Shown here in pieces: positions 8,895 to 17,668 of a stretch of DNA of 64,000 nt. Numbering within the stretch: the stretch's first letter is position 1; every line of letters starts with the position of its first letter. Below the pieces are notes generated by a model. It saw only the letters and a program-made list of their open reading frames with translations. It did no database searches and was not told the origin of the DNA. Source of the stretch: an uncultured Pirellulaceae bacterium (GTDB taxonomy: Bacteria; Planctomycetota; Planctomycetia; Pirellulales; Pirellulaceae); assembly GCA_937967505.1 (NCBI GenBank), contig CALCJM010000060.1, forward strand, positions 1-64,000, in the 5' to 3' direction. Position numbers and translations under genes: made by a program.

Positions 8895-10913
8895 ATGCAC
8901 GGCCTCAACCCGGACCAACTTGACGCCGTCAATACGCTTTCCGGGCCGCTGCTGGTACTGGCCGGTGCCGGCACCGGAAAAACGCGCGTGATCACCTACC
9001 GAATCGTCAAGCTGATTAAAACAGGGACGGCGCGCGAGCGCATCCTAGCGGTGACGTTTACCAACAAAGCCGCCAATGAAATGCGCGAGCGGCTGATGCC
9101 GATGATCCAGGTCAAGCGTAAGGCTCCCGGTCCGGACGACAAATTCAAACCAAAATACGCGCGGGACAGGTTCGCCGAAGACGATCCGCAACCAACCGTC
9201 TCAACTTTCCATTCGCTGTGTGTCAAGATTCTGCGACGACGAATTGACAAACTGGGCTATCCGCTCAAGTTCGCGATCTACAGTCGCGGCGACCAGGAAA
9301 GCCTTGCTAGGACGATCCTGCGGGAGATTAATGTCAACGACAAAATGCTGGCCCCCAACCAATTGCTGTTCCACATCGGTAGCTGGAAATGTAAATCGCT
9401 GAAACCAGGTGATGCAATCATGCAAAGCGAGAGCGATGCACAGCACCTGGCGGCGATCGCCTACCAACGTTACCAGCGGCAACTGAAACTCTCAGGCGCC
9501 GTTGACTTTGATGATCTGCTGTTGCTGACCGAACAACTTTTTCGTGATCACCCGGAGGTGCGACAAGAAGAGGCCGCGCGGTTTGACCATCTGCTGATTG
9601 ACGAATACCAGGACACCAACACCAGTCAGTACCGAATCGTCAAAGCATTGGCGGCATCGCATCGTAACCTGTGTGTCGTTGGCGACGATGACCAGTCAAT
9701 CTACGGTTGGCGCGGGGCCGAGGTCGAGCATATTCTTTCCTTTCACAAGGACTGGCCGGATGCCAAGGTGGTCAGGCTGGAGGACAATTACCGTTCGACG
9801 GAATCGATCATCGCCTACGCCAACGAGTTGATTCGGTTTAACAAAACTCGGCATGACAAAATTCTCCGTGCGGCACGCCCGGGCGGGGACAAACCCTCCA
9901 TCATCCAGTACGAAAACGAAACGGTCGAAGCTGAAGAAACGGTGCGTTCCATTCAACGCCGTTTGCAGGAAAAAGGGCGCGAGCCGCGTGACTTCGCCAT
10001 CCTGTTCCGCACCAATGAACAGCCGCGCCCCTTCGAAACCGAATTGCGGAAAGCCAAGCTGCCTTACGTGCTGGTCGGCGGGATGTCGTTTTTCGACCGC
10101 AAGGAAGTCAAAGATATCCTGTCCTACCTGCGTCTGCTGGAAGAGGAACCTGACGACATCTCGATCTTGAGAATTATTAACGCTCCACCCCGCGGCATTG
10201 GGAAAAAGTCCATCGAAACGCTACTGGACCACAGCGTCAAGCAGAAAGTGCCGTTGTGGGACATGATCACCGGCAGCGCCGACCGACCAAAACTGACCGC
10301 ACCGGTCACACGCGGGCTCAATGGGCTGGTCGATGCAGTCCAGGTCGTCAAATCACGCATGAGCGCCCTGTCGCTGGTCGAAACGTGTCGATTGTTGATC
10401 GACAAAATCAACTACAAGGCCGAAGTTGAAAAGAACTACCCGGTTCCCGAAGACCGCGAGACCCGTTGGGCCGTTGTTGAACAAATTGTCAGTGCTTTGG
10501 GCGAATACGAGCGATCGACCCGCAAGCCTACGATGACAAAGTTTCTTGACAAACTGTTGTTGGGTGATCAGAGCACCGATGATGACAAGGAAAAGCAGCT
10601 AAAAAAGAACGCGATCGCGCTAATGACATTGCATTCGTCAAAGGGACTGGAGTTTCCCGAAGTTTATATGGTCGGTCTGGAGGAAGGCATTTTGCCTCAT
10701 AAGCGTTCACTGGAGGACGATGATGCCGGTGTGCCCGAAGAGCGTCGTTTGTGCTACGTTGGCGTGACCCGGGCGGAGGAACTGCTGACGCTTTCGATGT
10801 CTCTGACACGGATGCGGTGGGGCAAGGCACGGGATACAAAACCAAGTCGATTCCTGTACGAATTGACTGGTAAGGCAGACCATCCTAACTACGCAGCCCG
10901 GGCGCGTGTGTAG
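8895..10913 (+). CDS. pcrA: UvrD/PcrA/Rep-family ATP-dependent DNA helicase
   Basis: A 672-residue superfamily 1A 3'-5' helicase. Visible motifs: the Q-motif start (Leu-Asn-Pro-Asp-Gln-Leu-Asp-Ala-Val), Walker A Gly-Ala-Gly-Thr-Gly-Lys-Thr (residues 24-30), motif Ia (Thr-Phe-Thr-Asn-Lys-Ala-Ala), the DExx box Leu-Ile-Asp-Glu-Tyr-Gln-Asp-Thr-Asn, motif III Gly-Asp-Asp-Asp-Gln-Ser-Ile-Tyr-Gly-Trp-Arg-Gly-Ala, and motif V His-Ser-Ser-Lys-Gly-Leu-Glu-Phe. It unwinds DNA in repair and replication restart. It is shorter than typical UvrD (about 720 aa) and lacks a long C-terminal tail, closer to Rep. The symbol is a best guess among pcrA, uvrD and rep. The DTW gene starts 12 bases downstream. Confidence 0.92.
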   Translation: MHGLNPDQLDAVNTLSGPLLVLAGAGTGKTRVITYRIVKLIKTGTARERILAVTFTNKAANEMRERLMPMIQVKRKAPGPDDKFKPKYARDRFAEDDPQPTVSTFHSLCVKILRRRIDKLGYPLKFAIYSRGDQESLARTILREINVNDKMLAPNQLLFHIGSWKCKSLKPGDAIMQSESDAQHLAAIAYQRYQRQLKLSGAVDFDDLLLLTEQLFRDHPEVRQEEAARFDHLLIDEYQDTNTSQYRIVKALAASHRNLCVVGDDDQSIYGWRGAEVEHILSFHKDWPDAKVVRLEDNYRSTESIIAYANELIRFNKTRHDKILRAARPGGDKPSIIQYENETVEAEETVRSIQRRLQEKGREPRDFAILFRTNEQPRPFETELRKAKLPYVLVGGMSFFDRKEVKDILSYLRLLEEEPDDISILRIINAPPRGIGKKSIETLLDHSVKQKVPLWDMITGSADRPKLTAPVTRGLNGLVDAVQVVKSRMSALSLVETCRLLIDKINYKAEVEKNYPVPEDRETRWAVVEQIVSALGEYERSTRKPTMTKFLDKLLLGDQSTDDDKEKQLKKNAIALMTLHSSKGLEFPEVYMVGLEEGILPHKRSLEDDDAGVPEERRLCYVGVTRAEELLTLSMSLTRMRWGKARDTKPSRFLYELTGKADHPNYAARARV

Positions 10914-10925
10914 GTGCATTCGGCG

Positions 10926-12170
10926 ATGAACCAACCTTCAAACACACTGCGGGGCCGCCATCGTGCGTTCCCGGATGAACCATACCGCGCTCGTTGCAAC
11001 GATTGCTTTCGTCCGGTAGATCTTTGCTATTGCGATGCCATTACACCGGTGGAAACGCGCACTGATTTTTTGATCCTGCAACATCGGCGGGAACGCACGC
11101 ATCCATTTAACTCGGCCCGAATCGCCGCCAGAGCGCTCACCCGTTGCACCGTTGTTTGCGACCGCAACGAACAACTGGCGCAAATGGAACTGCCTATTCA
11201 CTCGTCTGCCGGGTTGCTTTATCCGTCGCCAAACGCGCGGTTGCTGAATGACGTGCCCAAGCATGAACTGCCCGAGCAATTGGTGGTGATCGACGGCACA
11301 TGGCATCAGGCAAAAACACTCTACCGCGATGTGGAAGTGCTCCGTGCGCTTCCCTGTTTCGCGTTGGCACCGACGACACCGGGACAATACAAAATCCGTC
11401 TTGAACCCGATGCCACATCTCTTTCCACAGCGGAGGCCATCGTCGCGGCGGTCAAGCAGATGGAACCGGAGAATTCCGATATCGCTCGCCTGTTAGATGG
11501 TTTTCATGCGATGATTGACCTTCAGTTGGCACACCCTCGGGCCAACTATGGCGGCGAGACGACTCAATCGCAACGGGCACCAAATTTGAATGTTCCAAAA
11601 AGTCTTCTGTCCGGCGAACACGGGCAGGTGGTGTTCTACGCCGAAGCCACTCCGCTCGAGTTCACTCATACGTGCCAGTGGAGCAGCATGAAGCAGAAAC
11701 GCAAGCGTTGCCCGTTGCCACCGGTGTATGTTTGTGCGCAGCGCATCGACCGGCGGAATCCCAATGTCGAAGCATGCAGTGAAAACCAGTTTGTGCGATG
11801 CATTGCTCCTGCTGCCATGTTATCGCCAACCCATTTGCGGCATATGGGCCTGGATGAATCTGATTTCGCAACGGCGGTATCGGTGGAAGAATTCCGCGAC
11901 CAATGGAATGCCTTTCTGCGAGTGGATGATCGTCTGATTGCGTATCACGCCAGCAGCATTGGTTTGTTGCATAATGCAAAAGCACAAGTCCCACCGTTTG
12001 ATTTATTGCACAGCATTAACTACGATCCTGAACGCCGGTTTCCGGACATCGAGTCATTTCTGGCAGGCCGGGGAAGAACAGTTCAGGCACCAATTTGCAA
12101 GGGCAGGGGAGGGCAGCGACTGGCATCCGCCGTCGCGCTGACTCGATACTTGTCCGTATCAACAACGTAA
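10926..12170 (+). CDS. DTW-domain tRNA aminocarboxypropyltransferase with C-terminal extension
   Basis: A 414-residue protein. The N-terminal half (about residues 20-200) matches the DTW family, which adds a 3-amino-3-carboxypropyl group to uridine in tRNA (TapT/YfiP type): a Cys-X2-Cys...Cys-Tyr-Cys zinc-like cluster near residues 24-36, the Asp-Gly-Thr-Trp signature, and Arg-Leu-Glu-Pro before the end of the domain. The remaining 200 residues form an additional region I do not recognise, starting around Gly-Glu-His-Gly-Gln-Val-Val-Phe-Tyr-Ala-Glu-Ala. The start is the ATG at 10926; an in-frame GTG directly abuts the helicase stop. The stop codon lies inside a family A repeat, so the last few residues are repeat-encoded. 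Confidence 0.85.
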   Translation: MNQPSNTLRGRHRAFPDEPYRARCNDCFRPVDLCYCDAITPVETRTDFLILQHRRERTHPFNSARIAARALTRCTVVCDRNEQLAQMELPIHSSAGLLYPSPNARLLNDVPKHELPEQLVVIDGTWHQAKTLYRDVEVLRALPCFALAPTTPGQYKIRLEPDATSLSTAEAIVAAVKQMEPENSDIARLLDGFHAMIDLQLAHPRANYGGETTQSQRAPNLNVPKSLLSGEHGQVVFYAEATPLEFTHTCQWSSMKQKRKRCPLPPVYVCAQRIDRRNPNVEACSENQFVRCIAPAAMLSPTHLRHMGLDESDFATAVSVEEFRDQWNAFLRVDDRLIAYHASSIGLLHNAKAQVPPFDLLHSINYDPERRFPDIESFLAGRGRTVQAPICKGRGGQRLASAVALTRYLSVSTT

Positions 12171-12265
12171 TTACCGTCGCTAGGTGGTGGAGCACAGGTG
12201 AAATCTTTCTACTGCTCAAACGTTTAACGTTAGGCATCCACGCTCTGGCGAGCGTAGCCACGTTG
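12163..12265. repeat. Palindromic repeat family A, copy 2
   Basis: A copy of about 103 bases with the same arms as at 7492. It starts within the last codons of the DTW gene and provides that gene's TAA stop (12168-12170). The left arm has diverged (CAACGTAATTACCGTCGCTA). Confidence 0.85.
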
Positions 12266-12295
12266 CCGAATGTCGTGTTGGCGTCGCACTTGGAC

Positions 12296-12398
12296 CAGCG
12301 TAATTACCGTCGCCAGACGGTGGAGCACAGGTGAAATCTTTCCACTGCTCAAACGTTTACCATCAGGCATCCACGCTCTGGCGAGCGTAGCCACGTTG
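12296..12398. repeat. Palindromic repeat family A, copy 3
   Basis: A second copy in direct orientation, about 30 bases after copy 2, with the interior nearly identical to copy 2 (GAAATCTTTCCACTGCTC). The two lie between the convergent ends of the DTW and PTS IIA genes; the PTS stop is 4 bases away. Confidence 0.85.
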
Positions 12399-12402
12399 TC
12401 CA

Positions 12403-13104
12403 TTACAAATCTTGATCGGCATCGGCAATCAACGCGTGAATGGCGGCGGGGCCTTCGGCCGCACGCATTTCCGCCAGCAGTTCTGGATGCTGAATCAGAC
12501 GGCTGATCCGGGCTAGCACCCGCAAATGCACCGCCTCGTCAGTAGACCCGATCAGAAAAAAGATATCCGTCAAGCAACCGCGCGGACCGCCGAAAGGAAT
12601 ACCGCTGGTCGTGACGCCCAGCCCCAAAAAGGGCTCGCCCATCGCCTGCGGCATCGGACGGCGCGGGTGCAGTAATGCCACGCCGTTCTCAAGTGCGGTC
12701 GGATGAAGGTCTTCACGATTGTGAATCGCCTCGGCCATTTTTTCCGGCTCCCACAAGGCACCCGTCTGGGCCACCATACTACAGATGCGCGTGATGACCT
12801 TGCCCTTGGTCTTGGCCAACAACGGCGAAAAAATATTCTCCACGGCCAGCAAATCGGGGATGTGGAAATCTTCTACCGTCTGCTTGCGATTCTGAATCGC
12901 AAATACCTTTTCGACCTCTTCCAGTTCGCGCTGGTCAGACGCGCCAATACGGTCTTCAAACCAGTTATGGATCTCGGGGCGCGAAAAACGCCATTGACCG
13001 CCAATTCGGCGGCCCGGCAATTTGTCTCGTTCGGCCATCTTCCGTACCTGCTCCGGAGTCAGGTGGAGATAAGCAGAGAGTGTCTGAATGTCAAAGTCTT
13101 CCAT
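12403..13104 (-). CDS. HTH plus PTS EIIA (PtsN-like) protein
   Basis: A 233-residue two-domain protein. Residues about 5-52 form an excisionase/MerR-like helix-turn-helix (Leu-Ser-Ala-Tyr-Leu-His-Leu-Thr-Pro-Glu-Gln-Val-Arg-Lys-Met, then Gly-Gln-Trp-Arg-Phe-Ser). Residues about 75-230 resemble the EIIA-Ntr/fructose domain, including Glu-Asn-Gly-Val-Ala-Leu-Leu-His-Pro-Arg, where His146 would be the phosphorylated histidine, and a C-terminal Leu-Ala-Arg-Ile-Ser-Arg segment typical of the family. This suggests a phosphorylation-responsive DNA-binding regulator of nitrogen or carbon status rather than a sugar transporter component. No other PTS gene is nearby. Confidence 0.83.
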   Translation of the reverse strand: MEDFDIQTLSAYLHLTPEQVRKMAERDKLPGRRIGGQWRFSRPEIHNWFEDRIGASDQRELEEVEKVFAIQNRKQTVEDFHIPDLLAVENIFSPLLAKTKGKVITRICSMVAQTGALWEPEKMAEAIHNREDLHPTALENGVALLHPRRPMPQAMGEPFLGLGVTTSGIPFGGPRGCLTDIFFLIGSTDEAVHLRVLARISRLIQHPELLAEMRAAEGPAAIHALIADADQDL

Positions 13105-13230
13105 CGGAAAGCGCTATGGTCTGGGGTGGAAAATCGGAAGCGATATCCTAACACCCAACGGCCAACGTAGAAACGGCTGACGAAACATCGGACGGGTGTT
13201 TTTAACCTTCAAACACGGGGCAACCGAAGG

Positions 13231-13458
13231 CTAATACGACAGGACTCCATTGGCACGCATGTAGTCGATACAGTCGGGAACAAAACTGGGGGTCTGATAG
13301 AGGGCGTATCCACAGACAGCAAAAATGCTGAACAGTGCCACAAAGGTGATTACAGTCTTGATCGACTGACCGGCCTGCCGACGGCGGAAATACCTTACTT
13401 CCGTTTCCAGTTTCTCAAGGTAGTACTTTTCGGAGGTGAGTTGCTGATGATTTTGCAC
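13231..13458 (-). CDS. Small membrane protein, 75 aa
   Basis: A 75-residue protein with a charged N-terminal helix, possibly coiled (Glu-Lys-Tyr-Tyr-Leu-Glu-Lys-Leu-Glu-Thr-Glu-Val), one transmembrane segment at about residues 35-54, and a short tail. The start is a GTG at 13458; no in-frame ATG precedes it. No family is recognised. It lies 126 bases upstream of the PTS IIA gene on the same strand. The amphipathic-plus-membrane layout makes it a plausible real gene. Confidence 0.5.
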   Translation of the reverse strand: MQNHQQLTSEKYYLEKLETEVRYFRRRQAGQSIKTVITFVALFSIFAVCGYALYQTPSFVPDCIDYMRANGVLSY

Positions 13459-13734
13459 GGGAAAGTCTCATGGACAAGGGAAGGAAAGGATCAATGATCC
13501 GGTTGCAATTCTGCTTCTACCACGGCGTCGCAAGCGCCGTACCAAAGCCAACAATCGAGCGTCAGATCGGGTAAATTGCCGGTAAAACAGCGTTTTTGCA
13601 TTTCGGTGGGCGAAGAAGATGAGGCGTTTTTTAAACACGACCACCATGAAGAAGTGCAAAAAGACAACGTGTGTAAAAAAATCTCCCTCGGGAAATCTTC
13701 GTAGGTCAGACGCAGTCAGAATTTCCCATTGCCC

Positions 13735-14160
13735 ATGATCAAGATTGACGAATCGGGGGCTTGGGAGATTGAGCCGATCAGCGCGCGTGAATCGGCCAGT
13801 ATCTTTCGCACCGACGATGACCGGTTTGGCTATGTCAGATACAATGATGCCCCCCTTGAGCACTTCTACGGTATGCTCGACGACGATGGCAGTCTGACAA
13901 GCTTTGGGCCTGTCAGGGGGCCAGCGCTTCCGGAGCCCGGTCAGCCCGGGATTGCGCTGGCCATTCCACCGGCAGCACTGCTGCCCGTCATCGTAGTGAC
14001 GCGGCTTGCCTTCAATGACGGTTACTCAAGGAGCCATGTTCTCATTGCCGGCAACCGACGCGCGTCGATGCCGATCAATGCGCTCACTGTGGCAAGTATT
14101 GCGCTTGGGCGACTGGCAGTTAGGAATTTAACACCCGTTGGCGACGCTGCCAGCGTCTGA
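13735..14160 (+). CDS. Hypothetical protein whose 3' end lies in a repeat
   Basis: A 141-residue frame starting at an ATG. The first 80 residues are acidic, with a beta-rich look (Trp-Glu-Ile-Glu-Pro-Ile, then Phe-Gly-Tyr-Val-Arg-Tyr-Asn-Asp), and a hydrophobic stretch follows (Ala-Leu-Ala-Ile-Pro-Pro-Ala-Ala-Leu-Leu-Pro-Val-Ile-Val-Val). The last 17 or so residues and the stop are encoded by the family B-like repeat at 14108-14205, so the natural C-terminus may have been replaced. No family is recognised. It could be a degraded gene. Confidence 0.42.
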   Translation: MIKIDESGAWEIEPISARESASIFRTDDDRFGYVRYNDAPLEHFYGMLDDDGSLTSFGPVRGPALPEPGQPGIALAIPPAALLPVIVVTRLAFNDGYSRSHVLIAGNRRASMPINALTVASIALGRLAVRNLTPVGDAASV

Positions 14161-14205
14161 GCGACACTGGCAGCATCGCCAACGGTAAACGCTCAACTGC
14201 CAATC
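14108..14205. repeat. Palindromic repeat family B, divergent copy 1
   Basis: A diverged copy: the left end reads GCGACTGGCAGTTAGGAATT, the centre has GTTGGCGACGCTGCCAGCGT and its inverse, and the right end reads CAACTGCCAATC. It carries the stop of the preceding frame and lies about 77 bases before the GspF-like operon. Confidence 0.7.
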
Positions 14206-14281
14206 ACTTTACTGGCAGACTGATCTTTTGTCGCGTACAATTGTCAATGAAATTCTGATCCGCTTTTTTTTTGCCACTCGC

Positions 14282-15166
14282 ATGTCGACCGTTGCCAACG
14301 ATCTCGAACATTTTACCGACGGTCTGCTGGCAGCGCGGCTCGCGGGCATTCAGCTGGACATCAGCGATTCCTCCACTCCGCAGCTTCTCTCTCTTAAAAC
14401 GATCAAACGGTGGAAGGGGGCGGAACAGAATTCGGCAGATTTCGAAACCGTTCGCCTGGCCGCCGCATTCGATGTCTTTCGCCAAACCCGTTCGCTACCT
14501 GCCGCCGTCAAAGGGCTGTCCTTCCAATTCCGGGCCCGGCAACAAATTCAGCAACTGGCGCGGCGTACGATTTTGTATCTGATTCTGATCGTCTGTACCG
14601 CGATTGGCTGCCTGGGATTATTCTGGTTTGGTCTACGTCCGCAGCTGGAAATGATCCGCGCCGATATCGTCGCCACCAATTCTGTCACACTGGCAGAGCA
14701 CCATGATGGATTGATGGTGGCAGGCTGCATCATTTTGTGTGCGTCTCTTCTGCTGGGACTGTTACAGCAACTCAAGGGAGCGAACAACTGGACGGCTCGG
14801 CTCTTCGGCAGTCAGTCCAGTGTCGATTTGGGGCGACAAGCATTGTTTTGGGACACGGCGTTGCGGCTGGTCGATTCCGGCAGCTCTTATGACAGTGCGA
14901 CTGAAACGGCCGGAAAACTGTTACGGCTTGCGCCAGAGCAGCAGACTCATCTTGGAGAAATCACTGCTCATTGCACCAGTCAGATCGCCTCGAACAGAGA
15001 TCTGTTTGCCATGTTGGCACAGCAAAAACTTGAGACGGTTTCCAGCGCGCTTCCAACCGTCGCGGTGGCATTGGTCGGCGGTGTGTGCGGGTTGATCTGC
15101 GCGATCGCGACCTTCTATCCTGTCATGCGGCTACTGAGCGATATGGCCAAGGCGGCGGTCATATGA
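14282..15166 (+). CDS. GspF-like membrane protein 1
   Basis: A 294-residue polytopic membrane protein. The N-terminal 90 residues are soluble. Transmembrane segments lie at about 95-117 and 142-163, followed by a soluble helical bundle resembling half of a T2SSF domain (Phe-Trp-Asp-Thr-Ala-Leu-Arg-Leu-Val-Asp-Ser-Gly) and a final pair of hydrophobic segments (about 258-290). GspF/PilC proteins form the inner-membrane platform of type II secretion and type IV pili. The ATG at 14282 is chosen over the upstream frame, which lacks conserved sequence. Its stop overlaps the next ATG by 4 bases (ATGA). It is the most divergent of three such proteins in a row. Confidence 0.68.
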   Translation: MSTVANDLEHFTDGLLAARLAGIQLDISDSSTPQLLSLKTIKRWKGAEQNSADFETVRLAAAFDVFRQTRSLPAAVKGLSFQFRARQQIQQLARRTILYLILIVCTAIGCLGLFWFGLRPQLEMIRADIVATNSVTLAEHHDGLMVAGCIILCASLLLGLLQQLKGANNWTARLFGSQSSVDLGRQALFWDTALRLVDSGSSYDSATETAGKLLRLAPEQQTHLGEITAHCTSQIASNRDLFAMLAQQKLETVSSALPTVAVALVGGVCGLICAIATFYPVMRLLSDMAKAAVI

Positions 15167-16170
15167 GTGATTCTAAAATAGATGACATCTGGAAGTGCGT
15201 GGTCGGGAAGGAATTGGAGATCGCCAAGCAATTACGCGACTTCGGCCAGGTTCTACCAGCATCACTCAAACAACGAACTGCGGCGGTTGCCAAACAACTC
15301 GAACGCAGCGTGCAACGCGGCCCCGGTTTAAGCTGCCCCGAAGCGCACCATCAACTGCTTGCTGGCCGAGATGCCGTTGCAATTGTTTCACCATTGCTGG
15401 AACGGGCGGCACGTGTCGACTCTGGTGACGACCTGACCGCCGCAGACCTCGTGTCCGATCTGCAAATTGGGGTTTGTCGATTGCAGCGGAGCGATAACGA
15501 CCGCAGCAGCCTGATTGGGCCGTTTGTTTATCCCGGGGTGTTGACGGCCGGTCTGATTGGCCTTTTGGCAATTTTCAGCACGTATCTTATGCCGGAATTC
15601 ACGTCGGTGTTGGAAGAATTTGGAATTCCAATACCCAAACCGACACAATTTCTGTTGTCCATTTGTTGGTGTATTGAAACGGCATGGCCATTAGTGTGGC
15701 TTGGTGCGCTGCTGACGTTGCTACCGATGGTTGTCGAACTCTGTCGCTTCTCAGGGTGTGCGTTAAGTTTGGTCCGTTGGCTGGACAGGAGACTGGAGGG
15801 CAAACGATTGGCACTTGCAGCGTGGGCAGAGCATGCAGCGCTCTTGCTGCAATCGGGTATCCCTCAGGATTCGGCTGTCGCGACTGCCATGCGATCATCG
15901 AGACGATGGCTGCGGAACGGGCATTGGCCATGGCGATTCGGGCTGCTGGAACAGGCATTGAAACTGGGCGACACGTCGGCCAAGGTGGCGTTGCTCAATC
16001 AAACAGCAGATTACTACCGCGCCCGTCACCGAAGTTGGGTGCAGTGGTGGAGCGGCTTCCTGCCCTCAGCGCTGCTTTGTCTATTGGGTGGGTTTTTAAC
16101 ATTCGCTATTGTCTCAATCATCATGCCGTTGTTTGCCATACTATCCGGATTATCGGGGGGAGTGAATTGA
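15163..16170 (+). CDS. GspF-like membrane protein 2
   Basis: A 335-residue inner-membrane platform protein. The T2SSF signature is clear after the first hydrophobic pair: Met-Pro-Glu-Phe-Thr-Ser-Val-Leu-Glu-Glu-Phe-Gly-Ile-Pro-Ile-Pro-Lys-Pro-Thr, then Leu-Leu-Leu-Gln-Ser-Gly-Ile-Pro-Gln-Asp-Ser-Ala near residue 230. A final hydrophobic segment of the Ile-Ile-Met-Pro-Leu-Phe type follows. It starts by ATGA overlap with the previous gene and ends by a TTGA overlap with the next, so translation is probably coupled. Expected partners (GspE ATPase, secretin) are not in the window. Confidence 0.85.
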   Translation: MSDSKIDDIWKCVVGKELEIAKQLRDFGQVLPASLKQRTAAVAKQLERSVQRGPGLSCPEAHHQLLAGRDAVAIVSPLLERAARVDSGDDLTAADLVSDLQIGVCRLQRSDNDRSSLIGPFVYPGVLTAGLIGLLAIFSTYLMPEFTSVLEEFGIPIPKPTQFLLSICWCIETAWPLVWLGALLTLLPMVVELCRFSGCALSLVRWLDRRLEGKRLALAAWAEHAALLLQSGIPQDSAVATAMRSSRRWLRNGHWPWRFGLLEQALKLGDTSAKVALLNQTADYYRARHRSWVQWWSGFLPSALLCLLGGFLTFAIVSIIMPLFAILSGLSGGVN

Positions 16171-17249
16171 GCGACTCGATCACCCCAACAAATAGCTTCC
16201 CGGAGGCGCGTGTGCGCGATCGCCACAATCAAACGGTCACCGAACTGGCTCAAGCGATCCCGACACAGGAGCAGATGATCATCTCGATCCTTGCCGCGTC
16301 GTGGCAACCGCATACGGAGTCGTGGAATCGCAACACTTTGGTTGAATTACTTCAGAATTTTGCACGCGACGTTAGTACAAACTTCGAGCACCGGATTGCT
16401 GCAGCGGTGCCATGCATCATATCGGGCAAGCCTGTAGAGGAAACGTTGAGTGAATGCCGGGTGATCGGTGGCCTGACGTTTGAGGCGCTTAAGGTCACTG
16501 CTGCCAAATCGCAACTGAGTGATTTTTTTGGGTGCTGGATGAATCAGGCGTTAACCACTGCCGAACTTGTTCCGCACGAACGCACGGTCACGGCAAAACT
16601 GGTGCGACTTGGCTTGACGGGGGCGATAATCTTAAATGTGTTGTTTTTTGTGATGCTGTTCATCATCCCCGAATTCCAAAAGATGTTCGAGGAATTCGGC
16701 CTCGAGCTGACAGGCCCTACATCGTTTATGATGATTTGGGCCGAAAGAATTGTCAGGTTCTGGTTCATCCTTGGCCCCGTCATGCTCTTGATTGGTATTC
16801 TCTTCGTGCGCGGGGCAAGTTTTGCCACGTGGTGGCGGCGCTGGTCACCACGCTCGTGGACGGTTAATTCATGGGACAAGCATGATCGGAGGCGGCTGGC
16901 GTTGGGGTGGGCAATGCGGGCCGGCCCACGCCCGGACTTGATTGATCTTCCTGCCAGTAAATTTGACGCGACAGCCACGCTTGAAAAACAACTATGCTCG
17001 GCCCGCATTCTGACCAAGCGCGAATCAGCGGCACTATCGGCCACCGATGATGGTGATTTGAAAGACTGGTTACTGGAAAAGATGATCGACGGCCGACGCA
17101 CAAGACGGGTTCGCAACCAGAACGTCGTGGCCACCATTCTGATCGGGGCAGGGCACTGCTTCCTGGCGCTGGTTGTGGTGCTGGTCGCGGTAAGCATTCT
17201 GGGCAGTCTGCTGGTCATTGTTGAAGGACTCGCAGGAGCGCGGCCATGA
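16167..17249 (+). CDS. GspF-like membrane protein 3 (TTG start)
   Basis: A 360-residue T2SSF protein. The middle has Ile-Ile-Pro-Glu-Phe-Gln-Lys-Met-Phe-Glu-Glu-Phe-Gly-Leu-Glu-Leu-Thr-Gly-Pro-Thr flanked by hydrophobic segments, the classical GspF centre. The C-terminal third has the second helical domain and a last membrane segment. The start is taken as TTG at 16167: it overlaps the preceding stop by 4 bases (TTGA) and has a purine-rich GGGGGGAG 6 bases upstream. The frame is open much further upstream (to 15684), but there it is only a shadow of gene 2. It ends in an ATGA overlap with the first pseudopilin. Confidence 0.83.
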   Translation: MSDSITPTNSFPEARVRDRHNQTVTELAQAIPTQEQMIISILAASWQPHTESWNRNTLVELLQNFARDVSTNFEHRIAAAVPCIISGKPVEETLSECRVIGGLTFEALKVTAAKSQLSDFFGCWMNQALTTAELVPHERTVTAKLVRLGLTGAIILNVLFFVMLFIIPEFQKMFEEFGLELTGPTSFMMIWAERIVRFWFILGPVMLLIGILFVRGASFATWWRRWSPRSWTVNSWDKHDRRRLALGWAMRAGPRPDLIDLPASKFDATATLEKQLCSARILTKRESAALSATDDGDLKDWLLEKMIDGRRTRRVRNQNVVATILIGAGHCFLALVVVLVAVSILGSLLVIVEGLAGARP

Positions 17250-17668
17250 TCAAACATTCTCAATCAACTACCCGGCGGGCTGGATTGACCAAAACCGAAG
17301 TACTGGTTTCGGCTGTATTGTTGACCGCCGTCATGAGTGTCACTGCCAGTATGTTTCACAACATTAATCTGGTCTGGAAAAATATTCGTCATCATAGAAT
17401 CGCGATGGGCGAATTGTCCGACCAGCTGGACATGCTGACTCGCAACCCTCAAGGCGACATTAAGGCCGTTATCAAGGAACTACAACCTTCATCGATTTGC
17501 CGCGCGGCATTGTGGGAACCGGCACTGACAGCCAGCATCGCCAAAGACAAACTGGGCCAACGGATCGACGTTGAACTTAAGTGGCGATCGACCAACGGAA
17601 CTCGCAAATCGCCACGTTCCAATTCGGTCAAACTTTCCGGGTGGCTGACGGGAGGGAAGCCCAAATGA
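17246..17668 (+). CDS. Minor pseudopilin-like protein 1
   Basis: A 140-residue protein with a type IV pilin-like start: a basic leader, Arg-Ala-Gly-Leu-Thr-Lys-Thr-Glu-Val-Leu-Val-Ser, and a hydrophobic helix. The glutamate at position +5 after the likely prepilin peptidase cleavage site (after Gly) is present. The remainder has no recognised domain. It is translationally coupled on both sides by ATGA overlaps. Probably a minor pseudopilin of the GspI/J type. Confidence 0.75.
   Translation: MIKHSQSTTRRAGLTKTEVLVSAVLLTAVMSVTASMFHNINLVWKNIRHHRIAMGELSDQLDMLTRNPQGDIKAVIKELQPSSICRAALWEPALTASIAKDKLGQRIDVELKWRSTNGTRKSPRSNSVKLSGWLTGGKPK

Noticed and set aside
15684-16166. Upstream extension of the third GspF-like gene
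   Set aside because: The extra 161 codons overlap the second GspF gene in another frame and lack family similarity; the TTG at 16167 has a ribosome site and stop-start overlap.
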